Source of the DNA: Rhizobacter sp.
GTDB lineage: Bacteria; Pseudomonadota; Gammaproteobacteria; Burkholderiales; Burkholderiaceae_C
Assembly (NCBI GenBank): GCA_025351675.1
Contig: JANXVK010000062.1
Coordinates: 1-5,749 of the forward strand
Direction of reading: 5' to 3'
Length of the DNA stretch: 5,749 bases
Position 1 is the first letter of the stretch. Each line of letters starts with the position of its first letter. Below the pieces are notes generated by a model. The model was not told the origin of the DNA. It was given only the letters and a program-made list of their open reading frames with translations, and searched no databases. Of this stretch, positions 1 to 5,512 are shown in pieces. The translations under genes and the position numbers were made by a program.

Positions 1-1
1 C

Positions 2-1276
2 CGGCCCGCTCCCGCAGCCCTGCGTCCGGGCGACTTGGCCAAAGCCTATGCCGCGATCCGGCAAACGACGCTCGATCTCGCCGCACCACTGACGACGGAA
101 GACTGCCAAGTTCAGTCGATGCCCGACGCGAGCCCCGCCAAGTGGCACCTCGCGCACATCACCTGGTTCTTCGAGACCTTCATCCTCGAACCGAACGAAG
201 CCGGCTTCAAGCCCTTCGACGCGAGCTTTCGCGTGCTGTTCAACAGCTACTACCAAGGCGTCGGCGAGATGCATCCGCGCGCGCAGCGCGGCCTGATCAC
301 GCGGCCGACGCTGGCCGAGGTGAAGTGCTACCGCGCGACGGTCGACGACCGGATGCAGCGTTTGCTCCATTCGCGCCGCGACGACGCAGCACTCGCCGAC
401 CTCGTCACGCTCGGCCTGCACCACGAGCAGCAGCACCAGGAACTGCTGCTGACCGACATCAAGCACGCACTGAGCTTCAACCCGACGCACGCCGCCTACG
501 CGAAGCGCTGGCCGATGACGAGCGTGCGCGCGCAGCCGCTGCGCTGGTTCGCGCAGTCGGGCGGGCTGATCGAGCACGGCTTCGACGCGGAGGTCGACGG
601 TGGGTTTTGCTTCGACAACGAGACGCCGCGGCATGGCGTCTACGCCGCACCGTTCGAGATCGCCTCGCGGCCGGTCAACTACGGTGAGTACCTCGCGTTC
701 ATCGACGACGGTGGCTACCGGTGCCCCGAGCTCTGGCTCTCGATGGGCTGGGACTGGGTGTGCAGCGGGCAGCGCACGGCGCCGCTGTACTGGCACCAGA
801 TCGACGCCACGTGGATGAACCACACCTTGCAAGGCGTGGTCGAGATCGATCCGCGCACGCCGGTGTGCCACCTGAGCTGTTTCGAGGCCGACGCCTACGC
901 GCGCTGGGCCGGCGCGCGGCTGCCGACCGAGGTGGAGTGGGAGCACGCCGCGCGGCAGTTGCGCACGCACGGCCGGCCGAACTTCGCCGACCGCGGCGCG
1001 TTCCACCCGCTGCCGGCCGAAGACGAATCCGCCGACGAGCCGGTGCAGATGTTCGGCGATGTCTGGGAATGGACCCAGTCGAGCTACAGCGCCTACCCCG
1101 GCTACCGCGCCCTGCCCGGTGCGGTCGGTGAATACAACAGCAAGTTCATGAGCAACCAGTACGTGCTGCGCGGCGGCTCCTGCGCGACGCCCGCGGGCCA
1201 TGTCCGCGCGAGCTACCGCAACTTCTTCCCGACCGACGCGCAATGGCAGTTCAGCGGCGTGCGGCTGGCAAGATGA
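2..1276 (+). CDS. egtB: EgtB-family ergothioneine biosynthesis sulfoxide synthase, 5' end outside window
   Basis: This gene encodes a non-haem iron enzyme of the EgtB family, which uses O2 to join a cysteine-type thiol to the imidazole of hercynine during ergothioneine synthesis in the cytosol. Counting from the TTG at 35 as residue 1, an N-terminal DinB-like domain (about 1-160) carries the expected iron ligands: His41 in WHLAH, then His130 and His134 in the HHEQQH motif. A formylglycine-generating-enzyme/sulfatase-modifying fold follows (about 175-413) with FDNETPRH (193-200), GDVWEWT (341-347), the LRGGSC stretch (378-383) and the terminal SGVRLAR. The frame stays open upstream of 35 to the window edge, and family members usually have residues before this point, so the true start is probably outside the window and the TTG an internal Leu. 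The visible length is close to the usual 410-440 residues. Whether the thiol donor is cysteine or gamma-glutamylcysteine cannot be told. No egtD methyltransferase follows; it may lie to the left. Confidence 0.9.
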   Translation, partial: RPAPAALRPGDLAKAYAAIRQTTLDLAAPLTTEDCQVQSMPDASPAKWHLAHITWFFETFILEPNEAGFKPFDASFRVLFNSYYQGVGEMHPRAQRGLITRPTLAEVKCYRATVDDRMQRLLHSRRDDAALADLVTLGLHHEQQHQELLLTDIKHALSFNPTHAAYAKRWPMTSVRAQPLRWFAQSGGLIEHGFDAEVDGGFCFDNETPRHGVYAAPFEIASRPVNYGEYLAFIDDGGYRCPELWLSMGWDWVCSGQRTAPLYWHQIDATWMNHTLQGVVEIDPRTPVCHLSCFEADAYARWAGARLPTEVEWEHAARQLRTHGRPNFADRGAFHPLPAEDESADEPVQMFGDVWEWTQSSYSAYPGYRALPGAVGEYNSKFMSNQYVLRGGSCATPAGHVRASYRNFFPTDAQWQFSGVRLAR

Positions 1277-1304
1277 CAATCCCTCGGCCACGGGTACGCG
1301 GCCG

Positions 1305-1355
1305 ATCCCCCGCGGGGATGCCGCCCGGCTTGGAGCGGCCCGGCGCTCGGGCGGC
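1305..1355. terminator. GC-rich inverted repeats in the convergent gap, possible shared terminator
   Basis: The 84-base gap between egtB and the convergent DUF599 gene holds two inverted repeats. The first has 6-bp arms (ATCCCC at 1305-1310, GGGGAT at 1314-1319) and a 3-base loop. The second has perfect 8-bp arms (GCCGCCCG at 1320-1327, CGGGCGGC at 1348-1355) around a 20-base loop, and ends six bases outside the DUF599 stop codon. Neither is followed by a clear T tract on either strand, so a classical intrinsic terminator is not shown. The position between converging genes is what suggests bidirectional termination. Palindromes arise easily in DNA this GC-rich. Confidence 0.35.
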
Positions 1356-1360
1356 GCGCT

Positions 1361-2065
1361 TCAAGAGGTCAGCACAGCCAGCACCTCGGAGCGGAACTCG
1401 CGCTGGTACAGGATCGTCACGACACCGAGCGTGGCGAGCATGTAGATCACCGGCGAGAAGAACCAGCCGATTGCCGCGAACGCGAAGTAGTAGCCGCGCA
1501 GGCCGTCGTTGAAGGTCTCGGCGGCGAGGCCGACGACGCGCCCGGCCTTGTCGGCGAACGCCTCGCGCGACAGACCCTCGGTGATGAAACGCTCGGCCTC
1601 CGGCGCCGCCGCGACCAGCAGCGCGCCGAAGGTGTATTGCCGCATCGACCAGGTGAACCGGAAGAACGCATAGACGAAGATGCCGACAAGCAGGATCAGC
1701 TTCATGTCGAAGATCAGCGTGCTGGTGCGCGCCGCGAACGGCAGTTCGCGCACGAGTTCGGTCGCCTTGTCGGTGCCGAGCACCGCGAGCAGGCCGCCGA
1801 TGATCAGGATCGTCGTCGACGCGAAGAACGACGGGCTGGTCGACAGGTTCTGCAGCACCACGCCATCGATCACGCGCACCTCGCGGTAGGTGGTCTGCAG
1901 CATCCACTGGCGCCGCACCGCATTCGTCGCGGCCAGCACCGAGCGGTGCTGGCCGGCGCCGTGGCGGGAAAAATACGCGTAGCCGGTCCAGCTCGTGAAG
2001 AACACGACGACCGCCACCCAGTCGAGCCAGGGCAGCAGCGTCAGTACCTTGAACATCGCTTCCAT
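1361..2065 (-). CDS. DUF599 domain-containing integral membrane protein
   Basis: This is a 234-residue protein matching the DUF599 family of inner-membrane proteins, whose function is unknown. Hydrophobic segments are visible at about residues 11-32, 78-97, 118-137 and 192-220, giving four or five membrane spans. The loop of about 33-77 is basic and contains the family-like RRQWM stretch (51-55) and NLSTSPSFF (73-81). A second polar stretch (about 154-190) contains NDGLRGYYF (186-194). The start used is the ATG at 2063-2065. A second ATG three codons later is equally possible, and neither has a convincing ribosome binding site. It is the last gene of the leftward set, 60 bases past doxX, but a strong hairpin lies in that gap, so co-transcription with doxX is uncertain. 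No function is claimed. Confidence 0.85.
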   Translation of the reverse strand: MEAMFKVLTLLPWLDWVAVVVFFTSWTGYAYFSRHGAGQHRSVLAATNAVRRQWMLQTTYREVRVIDGVVLQNLSTSPSFFASTTILIIGGLLAVLGTDKATELVRELPFAARTSTLIFDMKLILLVGIFVYAFFRFTWSMRQYTFGALLVAAAPEAERFITEGLSREAFADKAGRVVGLAAETFNDGLRGYYFAFAAIGWFFSPVIYMLATLGVVTILYQREFRSEVLAVLTS

Positions 2066-2083
2066 GGACGCGAATGTAGCAAG

Positions 2084-2103
2084 GCGCGGGCCGCTGCCCG
2101 CGC
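2084..2103 (-). terminator. strong GC hairpin between doxX and the DUF599 gene
   Basis: Perfect 8-bp arms (GCGCGGGC at 2084-2091, GCCCGCGC at 2096-2103) enclose a 4-base loop. Read on the minus strand, the stem lies 22 bases past the DoxX stop codon and is followed by CTTGCTACATT, which is only moderately T-rich. It could terminate or attenuate the doxX transcript ahead of the DUF599 gene, or act as an RNA stability element. A less regular GCGC-rich palindrome sits directly beside it (about 2100-2114). The stem is clear; the function is inferred from position. Confidence 0.45.
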
Positions 2104-2125
2104 GCGATGCGCGCTCAACCGCGGA

Positions 2126-2536
2126 TCAGCGGCCGCGCTTCGCGTCGATGCTGATCGCACCGGCGCCGAACGCGGCAAGCACGAGGAAGCCACCGGCGAT
2201 CGAGATGTTCTTCCAGAAGTTGATCTGCTGGCCCATCACTTGGTCGGCCGGCACGCCCCAGTAGGCGTGGAAGATGAAGGCCGCCAGCAGGCTGAACGCC
2301 GCGAGCGCGAGTGCGGCCCAGCGCGTCATGAAGCCGACCGCGACCGCGAGGCCGCCGCCGAGTTCGACGAGGATGGCCAGCGCCGCGATCACCGATGCCA
2401 TCGGCAGGCCCTTCGACGCGATGTAGCCGACCGTGCCGTCGAAGCCGCCGATCTTGCTGAAGCCCGAGGTGATGAAGATCAGCGCGAGCAGGATGCGGCC
2501 GACCAAGGCCAGCGGGTTTTGCAGGTTGTTGAGCAT
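2126..2536 (-). CDS. DoxX family membrane protein
   Basis: This is a 136-residue protein of the DoxX/DoxD-like family with the usual length and four predicted membrane helices at about residues 9-27, 47-69, 72-91 and 111-129. Family marks include GRILLALIFITSGFSKI near the N-terminus (13-29), the VELGGGLAVAVGF segment in helix 2 (57-69) and FWKNISIAGGFL before helix 4 (107-118). The exact biochemical role of bacterial DoxX proteins is poorly defined. Characterised members are linked to thiol and oxidative stress handling and to quinone-related electron flow. The ATG at 2534-2536 is preceded on the minus strand by AAGGAA at a good distance. The gene follows pirin after 58 bases, and the pair is probably one transcription unit divergent from the LysR gene. 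In E. coli the DoxX protein YqjF is a known target of the LysR regulator YhaJ, which fits this arrangement. Confidence 0.9.
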   Translation of the reverse strand: MLNNLQNPLALVGRILLALIFITSGFSKIGGFDGTVGYIASKGLPMASVIAALAILVELGGGLAVAVGFMTRWAALALAAFSLLAAFIFHAYWGVPADQVMGQQINFWKNISIAGGFLVLAAFGAGAISIDAKRGR

Positions 2537-2594
2537 GGTATTTCCTTGGAGTCGTGAACAAAAATATTGAAGGGGAATCGGGATTCAGCGGCGT
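2537..2594 (-). promoter_or_regulatory. AT-rich pirin-doxX intergenic spacer with doxX ribosome binding site
   Basis: This 58-base spacer is markedly richer in A/T than its surroundings. Read on the minus strand it has, in order, a short stem (GAATC, two bases, GATTC; 2575-2586), a run of five T inside ATATTTTTG (about 2560-2567), and the AAGGAA ribosome binding site (about 2543-2548) ahead of the doxX ATG. The stem is too short and too far from the T run to be called a terminator. TATTTT (2561-2566) could serve as a -10 box for an internal doxX promoter, but the matching -35 is poor. The ribosome binding site is the only solid element. Confidence 0.4.
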
Positions 2595-3314
2595 TCAGTG
2601 CAGATCGAACACGAGCACTTCGGCCTCGCTGGCATGATCGATCGACAGTTCGGATTCGTGCTCGATCAGCAGCGCGTCGCCGCCCTGCAGCGCTTGGCCG
2701 TTGACCGCGACGCTGCCGCGCACCACATGCACATAGGTCTTGCGCTTCGGGTCGAGCGTACGTGTCAGCTGCTGCGCGCCATCGAACAGCCCGCTGTAGA
2801 TTGCCGCATCGGCGTGGATCGTCACCGAGCCGTCGCGGCCATCGGGTGAGGCGACCAGGCGCAGCGTGCCGCGCTTCGATTCGGCATCGAAGTGCTTCTG
2901 CTCGTAGCCGGCCTCGATACCGCGCTCGCTCGGCTCGATCCAGATCTGGAGGAAGTGCGTGGTGTCGTTCGGCGCGTGGTTGAACTCGCTGTGGCGCACG
3001 CCGCGGCCGGCGCTCATGCGCTGCACGTCGCCGGGCTTGATCACGCCGCTGACAACCGCACCTTCGCCCCCGTTGCCCATCGAATCCTTGTGCGCCAGCT
3101 CGCCCGAGAGCACGTAGCTGACGATCTCCATGTCGCGATGCCCGTGCGTGCCGAAGCCGGTGCCCGGGGCGATCCGGTCTTCGTTGATCACCCGCAGGTT
3201 GCCGAATCCCATGTGCTTCGGGTCGTGGTAGTCGGCGAACGAAAAACTGTGGACGCTCTTGAGCCAGCCGTGATCGGCATGGCCGCGGTCGGTGGACTTG
3301 CGAACGGTGTTCAT
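2595..3314 (-). CDS. pirin family protein (bicupin)
   Basis: This is a 239-residue pirin-family protein of full typical length. The N-terminal cupin holds the complete metal-binding set known from human pirin (His56, His58, His101, Glu103): here His57 and His59 in the THGHRD motif, and His108 and Glu110 in GRGVRHSEF. Other pirin marks are HSFSFADYHDP (22-32), the NEDRIAPGTGFGTHGH region (44-59) and PGDVQRMSAGRG (94-105). The C-terminal cupin (about 145-239) ends in VLVFDLH. Bacterial pirins include iron or nickel enzymes with quercetin 2,3-dioxygenase activity and others without known activity, so the substrate is open. The ATG at 3312-3314 was chosen because AAAGGAA lies just upstream on the minus strand and the pirin fold begins immediately. 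The same frame stays open far upstream, but that part is antisense to the LysR gene and does not resemble a protein. It is the first gene of the leftward set. Confidence 0.95.
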   Translation of the reverse strand: MNTVRKSTDRGHADHGWLKSVHSFSFADYHDPKHMGFGNLRVINEDRIAPGTGFGTHGHRDMEIVSYVLSGELAHKDSMGNGGEGAVVSGVIKPGDVQRMSAGRGVRHSEFNHAPNDTTHFLQIWIEPSERGIEAGYEQKHFDAESKRGTLRLVASPDGRDGSVTIHADAAIYSGLFDGAQQLTRTLDPKRKTYVHVVRGSVAVNGQALQGGDALLIEHESELSIDHASEAEVLVFDLH

Positions 3315-3325
3315 GTGTCGTTCCT

Positions 3326-3340
3326 TTCGTTGAGAACGAA
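3326..3340. repeat. perfect inverted repeat in the pirin leader
   Basis: TTCGTT (3326-3331) and AACGAA (3335-3340) form perfect 6-bp arms around GAG. In the minus-strand transcript the second arm runs into the AAAGGAA ribosome binding site of pirin (3321-3327). If transcription starts upstream of it, the hairpin could partly hide that site. Alternatively it is a DNA-level operator near the pirin transcription start. The repeat is seen directly; either role is inference. Confidence 0.45.
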
Positions 3341-3367
3341 TGTAGGTCGCGCACCTGCTCCGACCCA
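3339..3367 (-). promoter_or_regulatory. candidate activator-dependent promoter for pirin-doxX
   Basis: Read on the minus strand, TACATT (3339-3344) matches four of six bases of a sigma-70 -10 box. The hexamer 17 bases upstream (TGGGTC, 3362-3367) is a very poor -35. That pattern is common at promoters that need a LysR-type activator. A start near 3332 would put the centre of the half-site array at roughly -64, the usual LysR activation position. The assignment rests on these spacings alone and is tentative. Confidence 0.3.
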
Positions 3368-3377
3368 CCGCCGTGCG

Positions 3378-3414
3378 TTGAAGTGACCGTTCAAATAAGA
3401 TGAACGACATTTCA
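3378..3414. promoter_or_regulatory. phased LysR-type operator with four alternating half-sites
   Basis: Four tetramers alternate in orientation: TGAA (3379-3382), TTCA (3390-3393), TGAA (3401-3404) and TTCA (3411-3414). They are 11, 11 and 10 bases apart, about one helical turn each. They build two overlapping inverted repeats with equal spacers: TTGAA-N7-TTCAA (3378-3394) and CGTTCA-N7-TGAACG (3388-3406). The second contains the T-N11-A core typical of LysR-type sites. The array lies in the divergent gap, ends 14 bases before the LysR start codon and sits about 64-100 bases upstream of the pirin start. That suits autorepression of the regulator and activation of pirin. No -35/-10 pair for the LysR gene is convincing, though TAAGAT (3396-3401) inside the array could be its -10. 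Binding is inferred. Confidence 0.6.
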
Positions 3415-3428
3415 CGCGCGAATCGCCC

Positions 3429-4505
3429 ATGACCGACAGCCGCAACGTACTCACGCCCGACGCCTTGACGATGATGGATGTCATCGCCCGCACCGGCAGC
3501 TTCGCCGCGGCGGCGCGTGAGCTCGGCAAGGTGCCGTCGTCGCTGACCTACAGCGTGCGGCAGCTGGAAGACGCGCTCGACGTGCTGCTGTTCGACCGCC
3601 GCTCGCGCCAGGCGCAGCTCACCGCCGCCGGCACCGAGTTGCTGAACGAAGGGCGACGCCTGCTCGACCAGATGGACGCCGTCGCGAACCGGGTCAAGCG
3701 CGTCGCGACCGGCTGGGAGACGCAGCTCAGCATCGCGGTCGACGGCGTGATCTCGCGGCTGACGATGTTCGAGCTGTGCGAATCGTTCTACTCGCTGTGC
3801 GCGTCGTCGCAGGTCGCCACGCCTCGCCCTGACGCGGCAACCCGTGCGCCTTCGCGCGCCGGCGCCGCGATCGACGACGCCGGCGCGCACGGGCCGCCCG
3901 GCACGCGCTTGCGCCTGCGCACCGAGGTGCTCACCGGCACTTGGGAGGCACTCGCGTCGGGCCAGGTCGACCTGACGATCGGCGTCGCGATGGACCGCAC
4001 CTCGATGCCCGGCGTGCAGATCAAGGAGCTCGGGCAACTGCCGTTCGTGTTCGCGATCGCGCCGCACCATCCGCTGGCCGCGATGACGCAGCCGCTCAGC
4101 GACGCCGAGCTGCTGCGCCACCGCGCCGTCGCCGTCGCCGACTCGGCGCAGCGCATGGCGCCCGCCACCCTCAACCTGCTGCCGGGGCAGGAGGTGCTGA
4201 CCGTCAGCAGCATGCAGCTGAAGATCGAGGCTCTGCTGCGCTGCATGGGCTGCGGCTTCGTGCCCGAGCCGATGGTGCGCGAGCACATCGCGGCCGGTCG
4301 GCTCGTGATCAAGCCGGTCCAGCGCGCCAACAGCATCGGCCGGCTCGGCTACGCCTGGCGCGTGCCGGATGGCAGCGCGCCGGGCGCTGGTCGCAAACCG
4401 CAACTCGGCCTGGCGCTGCGCTGGTGGTTGGCGCAACTCGACAGCGCGACGACGCGCCAGGCGCTGCTCGAACGCCACAGCATGGCGCCGATGGCCGGGA
4501 TGTGA
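3429..4505 (+). CDS. LysR family transcriptional regulator, YhaJ-like, with an insert in the effector domain
   Basis: This 358-residue protein is a LysR-type regulator. The N-terminal winged helix-turn-helix (about 9-67) reads [20 protein letters not shown] and then [24 protein letters not shown], followed by the linker helix (about 68-95) and [11 protein letters not shown] (95-105). The KVPSSLTY recognition region and the GWET stretch resemble E. coli YhaJ, as does [11 protein letters not shown] (165-175). Typical members have about 300-320 residues. The surplus is an Ala/Pro/Arg-rich stretch at about 125-158, between the first helix of the effector domain and the following strand, plus an extended C-terminal tail. 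The start ATG at 3429 gives a normal leader before the helix-turn-helix, although no clear ribosome binding site precedes it. The gene diverges from pirin-doxX, its probable targets, and overlaps or closely precedes gluQRS. The inducer is unknown. Confidence 0.92.
   Translation: MTDSRNVLTPDALTMMDVIARTGSFAAAARELGKVPSSLTYSVRQLEDALDVLLFDRRSRQAQLTAAGTELLNEGRRLLDQMDAVANRVKRVATGWETQLSIAVDGVISRLTMFELCESFYSLCASSQVATPRPDAATRAPSRAGAAIDDAGAHGPPGTRLRLRTEVLTGTWEALASGQVDLTIGVAMDRTSMPGVQIKELGQLPFVFAIAPHHPLAAMTQPLSDAELLRHRAVAVADSAQRMAPATLNLLPGQEVLTVSSMQLKIEALLRCMGCGFVPEPMVREHIAAGRLVIKPVQRANSIGRLGYAWRVPDGSAPGAGRKPQLGLALRWWLAQLDSATTRQALLERHSMAPMAGM
3801..3902 (+). other. low-complexity in-frame insert within the LysR effector domain
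   Basis: Codons about 125-158 encode a stretch rich in Ala, Pro, Arg, Gly and Asp, with no hydrophobic pattern. It falls where related regulators pass directly from the ELCESFYSL helix to the RLRLRTEVL strand within a few residues. The reading frame is kept on both sides, so the gene is not broken. The stretch is probably a disordered surface loop. Boundaries are estimated by comparison with the family from memory and may be off by several codons. Confidence 0.6.
3841..3893. repeat. nested GC-rich palindrome inside the LysR insert
   Basis: Perfect 11-bp arms (GCGCGCCGGCG at 3854-3864, CGCCGGCGCGC at 3878-3888) enclose a 13-base loop. The outer sequence CCCGTGCGC (3841-3849) also pairs with GCGCACGGG (3885-3893). 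The right arm therefore forms a continuous 16-base complement to the left side, apart from an extra 8 bases there. The whole palindrome lies inside the low-complexity insert. It could be a palindromic element that entered the gene, or simply the result of biased codons. Confidence 0.55.
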
Positions 4506-4522
4506 GTTCGCGCGCTGCCGTC

Positions 4523-5419
4523 ATGACCTACGTCGGCCGCTTTGCGCCCTCGCCGACCGGCTTGCTGCACGCCGGCTCGCTGGTCGCCGCGCTCGCATCG
4601 TGGCTCGACGCGCGCGCGCACGGCGGGCGCTGGCTGGTGCGCATCGAGGATGTGGACAGGCCGCGCTGCGTGCCGGGCGCCGATCGGGTGATCCTGGCGC
4701 AGCTCGCGGCGTTCGGGCTCGTGCCGGACGAACCGCCGGTCTGGCAATCGGCGCGAGATGCGCAGTACGAGGCGGCGCTCGCGCAGCTCGTCGCCGAGGG
4801 CTGGGCCTATCCGTGCGGCTGCACCCGTGCCGACATCGCTCAGGCGCTCGCGCAGTGCGGGCTCACGCGCGAGCGGCATGGTGATCTCGTCTATCCCGGC
4901 ACCTGCCGCGCGGGGCTGCACGGCAAGCCGGCGCGCGCGATGCGGCTGCTCGCCACACCGTCGATCGGGGTGACGGCCGCGCCGTTGCTGATCGATTGGC
5001 ACGATCGCCGCTTGGGCGCGCAGCACCAGAACGTCAGCGCAGCCGTCGGTGACTTCGTGCTGAAACGCGCCGATGGCCTGTGGGCGTACCAGCTCGCGGT
5101 CGTCGTCGACGACGCATCGCAAGGCGTCACCCATGTCGTGCGTGGTGAAGATCTGGCCGACAACACGCCGCGCCAGATCCACCTGCAGCGCGTGCTCGGG
5201 CTGCCGACACCGCGCTACCTGCACACGCCGCTCGTGCCCGGCGCCGACGGCGAGAAGCTCTCGAAGCAAAACGGCGCGACACCAGTCGCCGCCGAAGATC
5301 CGTTGGCCGCACTGCGCACGGCAGGGACGGTGCTCGGCATCGACGCCGCAGGCGACAACGCACCGGCGTGGCTGGCCGACGCCGCATCAACGTGGTGCGC
5401 ACGCTGGCGCGACCGCTGA
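4523..5419 (+). CDS. gluQRS: glutamyl-Q tRNA(Asp) synthetase
   Basis: This is a 298-residue class I synthetase paralogue that activates glutamate without tRNA and transfers it to queuosine at the wobble position of tRNA(Asp). The Rossmann catalytic domain opens with [18 protein letters not shown] (3-20), including the HIGH-type HAGS (16-19). Glutamate-site residues follow in [10 protein letters not shown] (39-48). A zinc site matches GluQRS, with Cys98, Cys100, Tyr124 and Cys128. VRGEDL (206-211) and the KMSKS-type KLSKQ (245-249) come next. The protein stops after the catalytic core with no anticodon-binding domain, the feature that separates GluQRS from GluRS. The ATG at 4523 places YVGRFAPS at the normal distance. 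An in-frame GTG at 4502-4504 would add seven residues and overlaps the LysR stop, so it is a real alternative. Neither start has a good ribosome binding site, which suggests translational coupling to the LysR gene. Confidence 0.95.
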   Translation: MTYVGRFAPSPTGLLHAGSLVAALASWLDARAHGGRWLVRIEDVDRPRCVPGADRVILAQLAAFGLVPDEPPVWQSARDAQYEAALAQLVAEGWAYPCGCTRADIAQALAQCGLTRERHGDLVYPGTCRAGLHGKPARAMRLLATPSIGVTAAPLLIDWHDRRLGAQHQNVSAAVGDFVLKRADGLWAYQLAVVVDDASQGVTHVVRGEDLADNTPRQIHLQRVLGLPTPRYLHTPLVPGADGEKLSKQNGATPVAAEDPLAALRTAGTVLGIDAAGDNAPAWLADAASTWCARWRDR

Positions 5420-5431
5420 CCGCTGACCGCC
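5411..5431 (+). repeat. three tandem heptamers across the gluQRS stop
   Basis: GACCGCT occurs at 5411-5417 and 5418-5424, followed by a one-mismatch copy GACCGCC at 5425-5431. The gluQRS stop TGA (5417-5419) lies across the first junction. Loss or gain of one unit would still leave GAC-CGC-TGA, so the protein end would not change. This is probably a slippage duplication without function. Confidence 0.6.
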
Positions 5432-5512
5432 ATACCAGATATCCGCCTGCGCTTCCGAGCGCTGGCGCTGGCATGATGGCAACCTCCGTTCAACCATCTT
5501 TGAGAGCGCATC

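Noticed and set aside
35..37. TTG at 35 as the start codon of egtB.
   Set aside because: The frame is open to the window edge, the family normally has residues before this point, and no ribosome binding site precedes it. It is more likely an internal Leu codon.
1637..2557. A 306-codon plus-strand open frame opposite the DUF599 and DoxX genes.
   Set aside because: The translation is Arg/Glu/Asp/His-rich with no pattern of hydrophobic core, and the opposite strand encodes two recognisable membrane proteins with proper helices.
3841..3893. Transposon terminal repeats or an insertion sequence scar in the LysR gene.
   Set aside because: There is no target-site duplication that I can see, no transposase remnant, and the arms sit 13 bases apart inside the insert instead of at its edges. 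It is kept only as a palindrome.
3315..4478. A minus-strand open frame that extends the pirin frame across the whole LysR gene, giving a 627-codon reading frame.
   Set aside because: The upstream part is Arg/Ala/His/Gln-rich low-complexity sequence antisense to a clear LysR gene, with no recognisable domain. The pirin fold, with a good ribosome binding site, begins at 3314. It is an effect of high-GC codon use.
3941..4522. An upstream extension of the gluQRS frame through the end of the LysR gene.
   Set aside because: The extra 194 codons overlap the LysR effector domain in another frame and are Arg/Ala-rich without homology. GluQRS proteins start a few residues before the YVGRFAPSP motif.
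4349..5269. A 306-codon minus-strand open frame opposite gluQRS.
   Set aside because: It is antisense to a well-supported synthetase and has no recognisable domain; it is a shadow of GC-rich codons.
5454..5480. A sigma-54 promoter suggested by the repeated TGGC in the gluQRS-FKBP gap.
   Set aside because: The conserved GG and GC doublets with the required spacing are not present; only loose TGGC repeats are seen.
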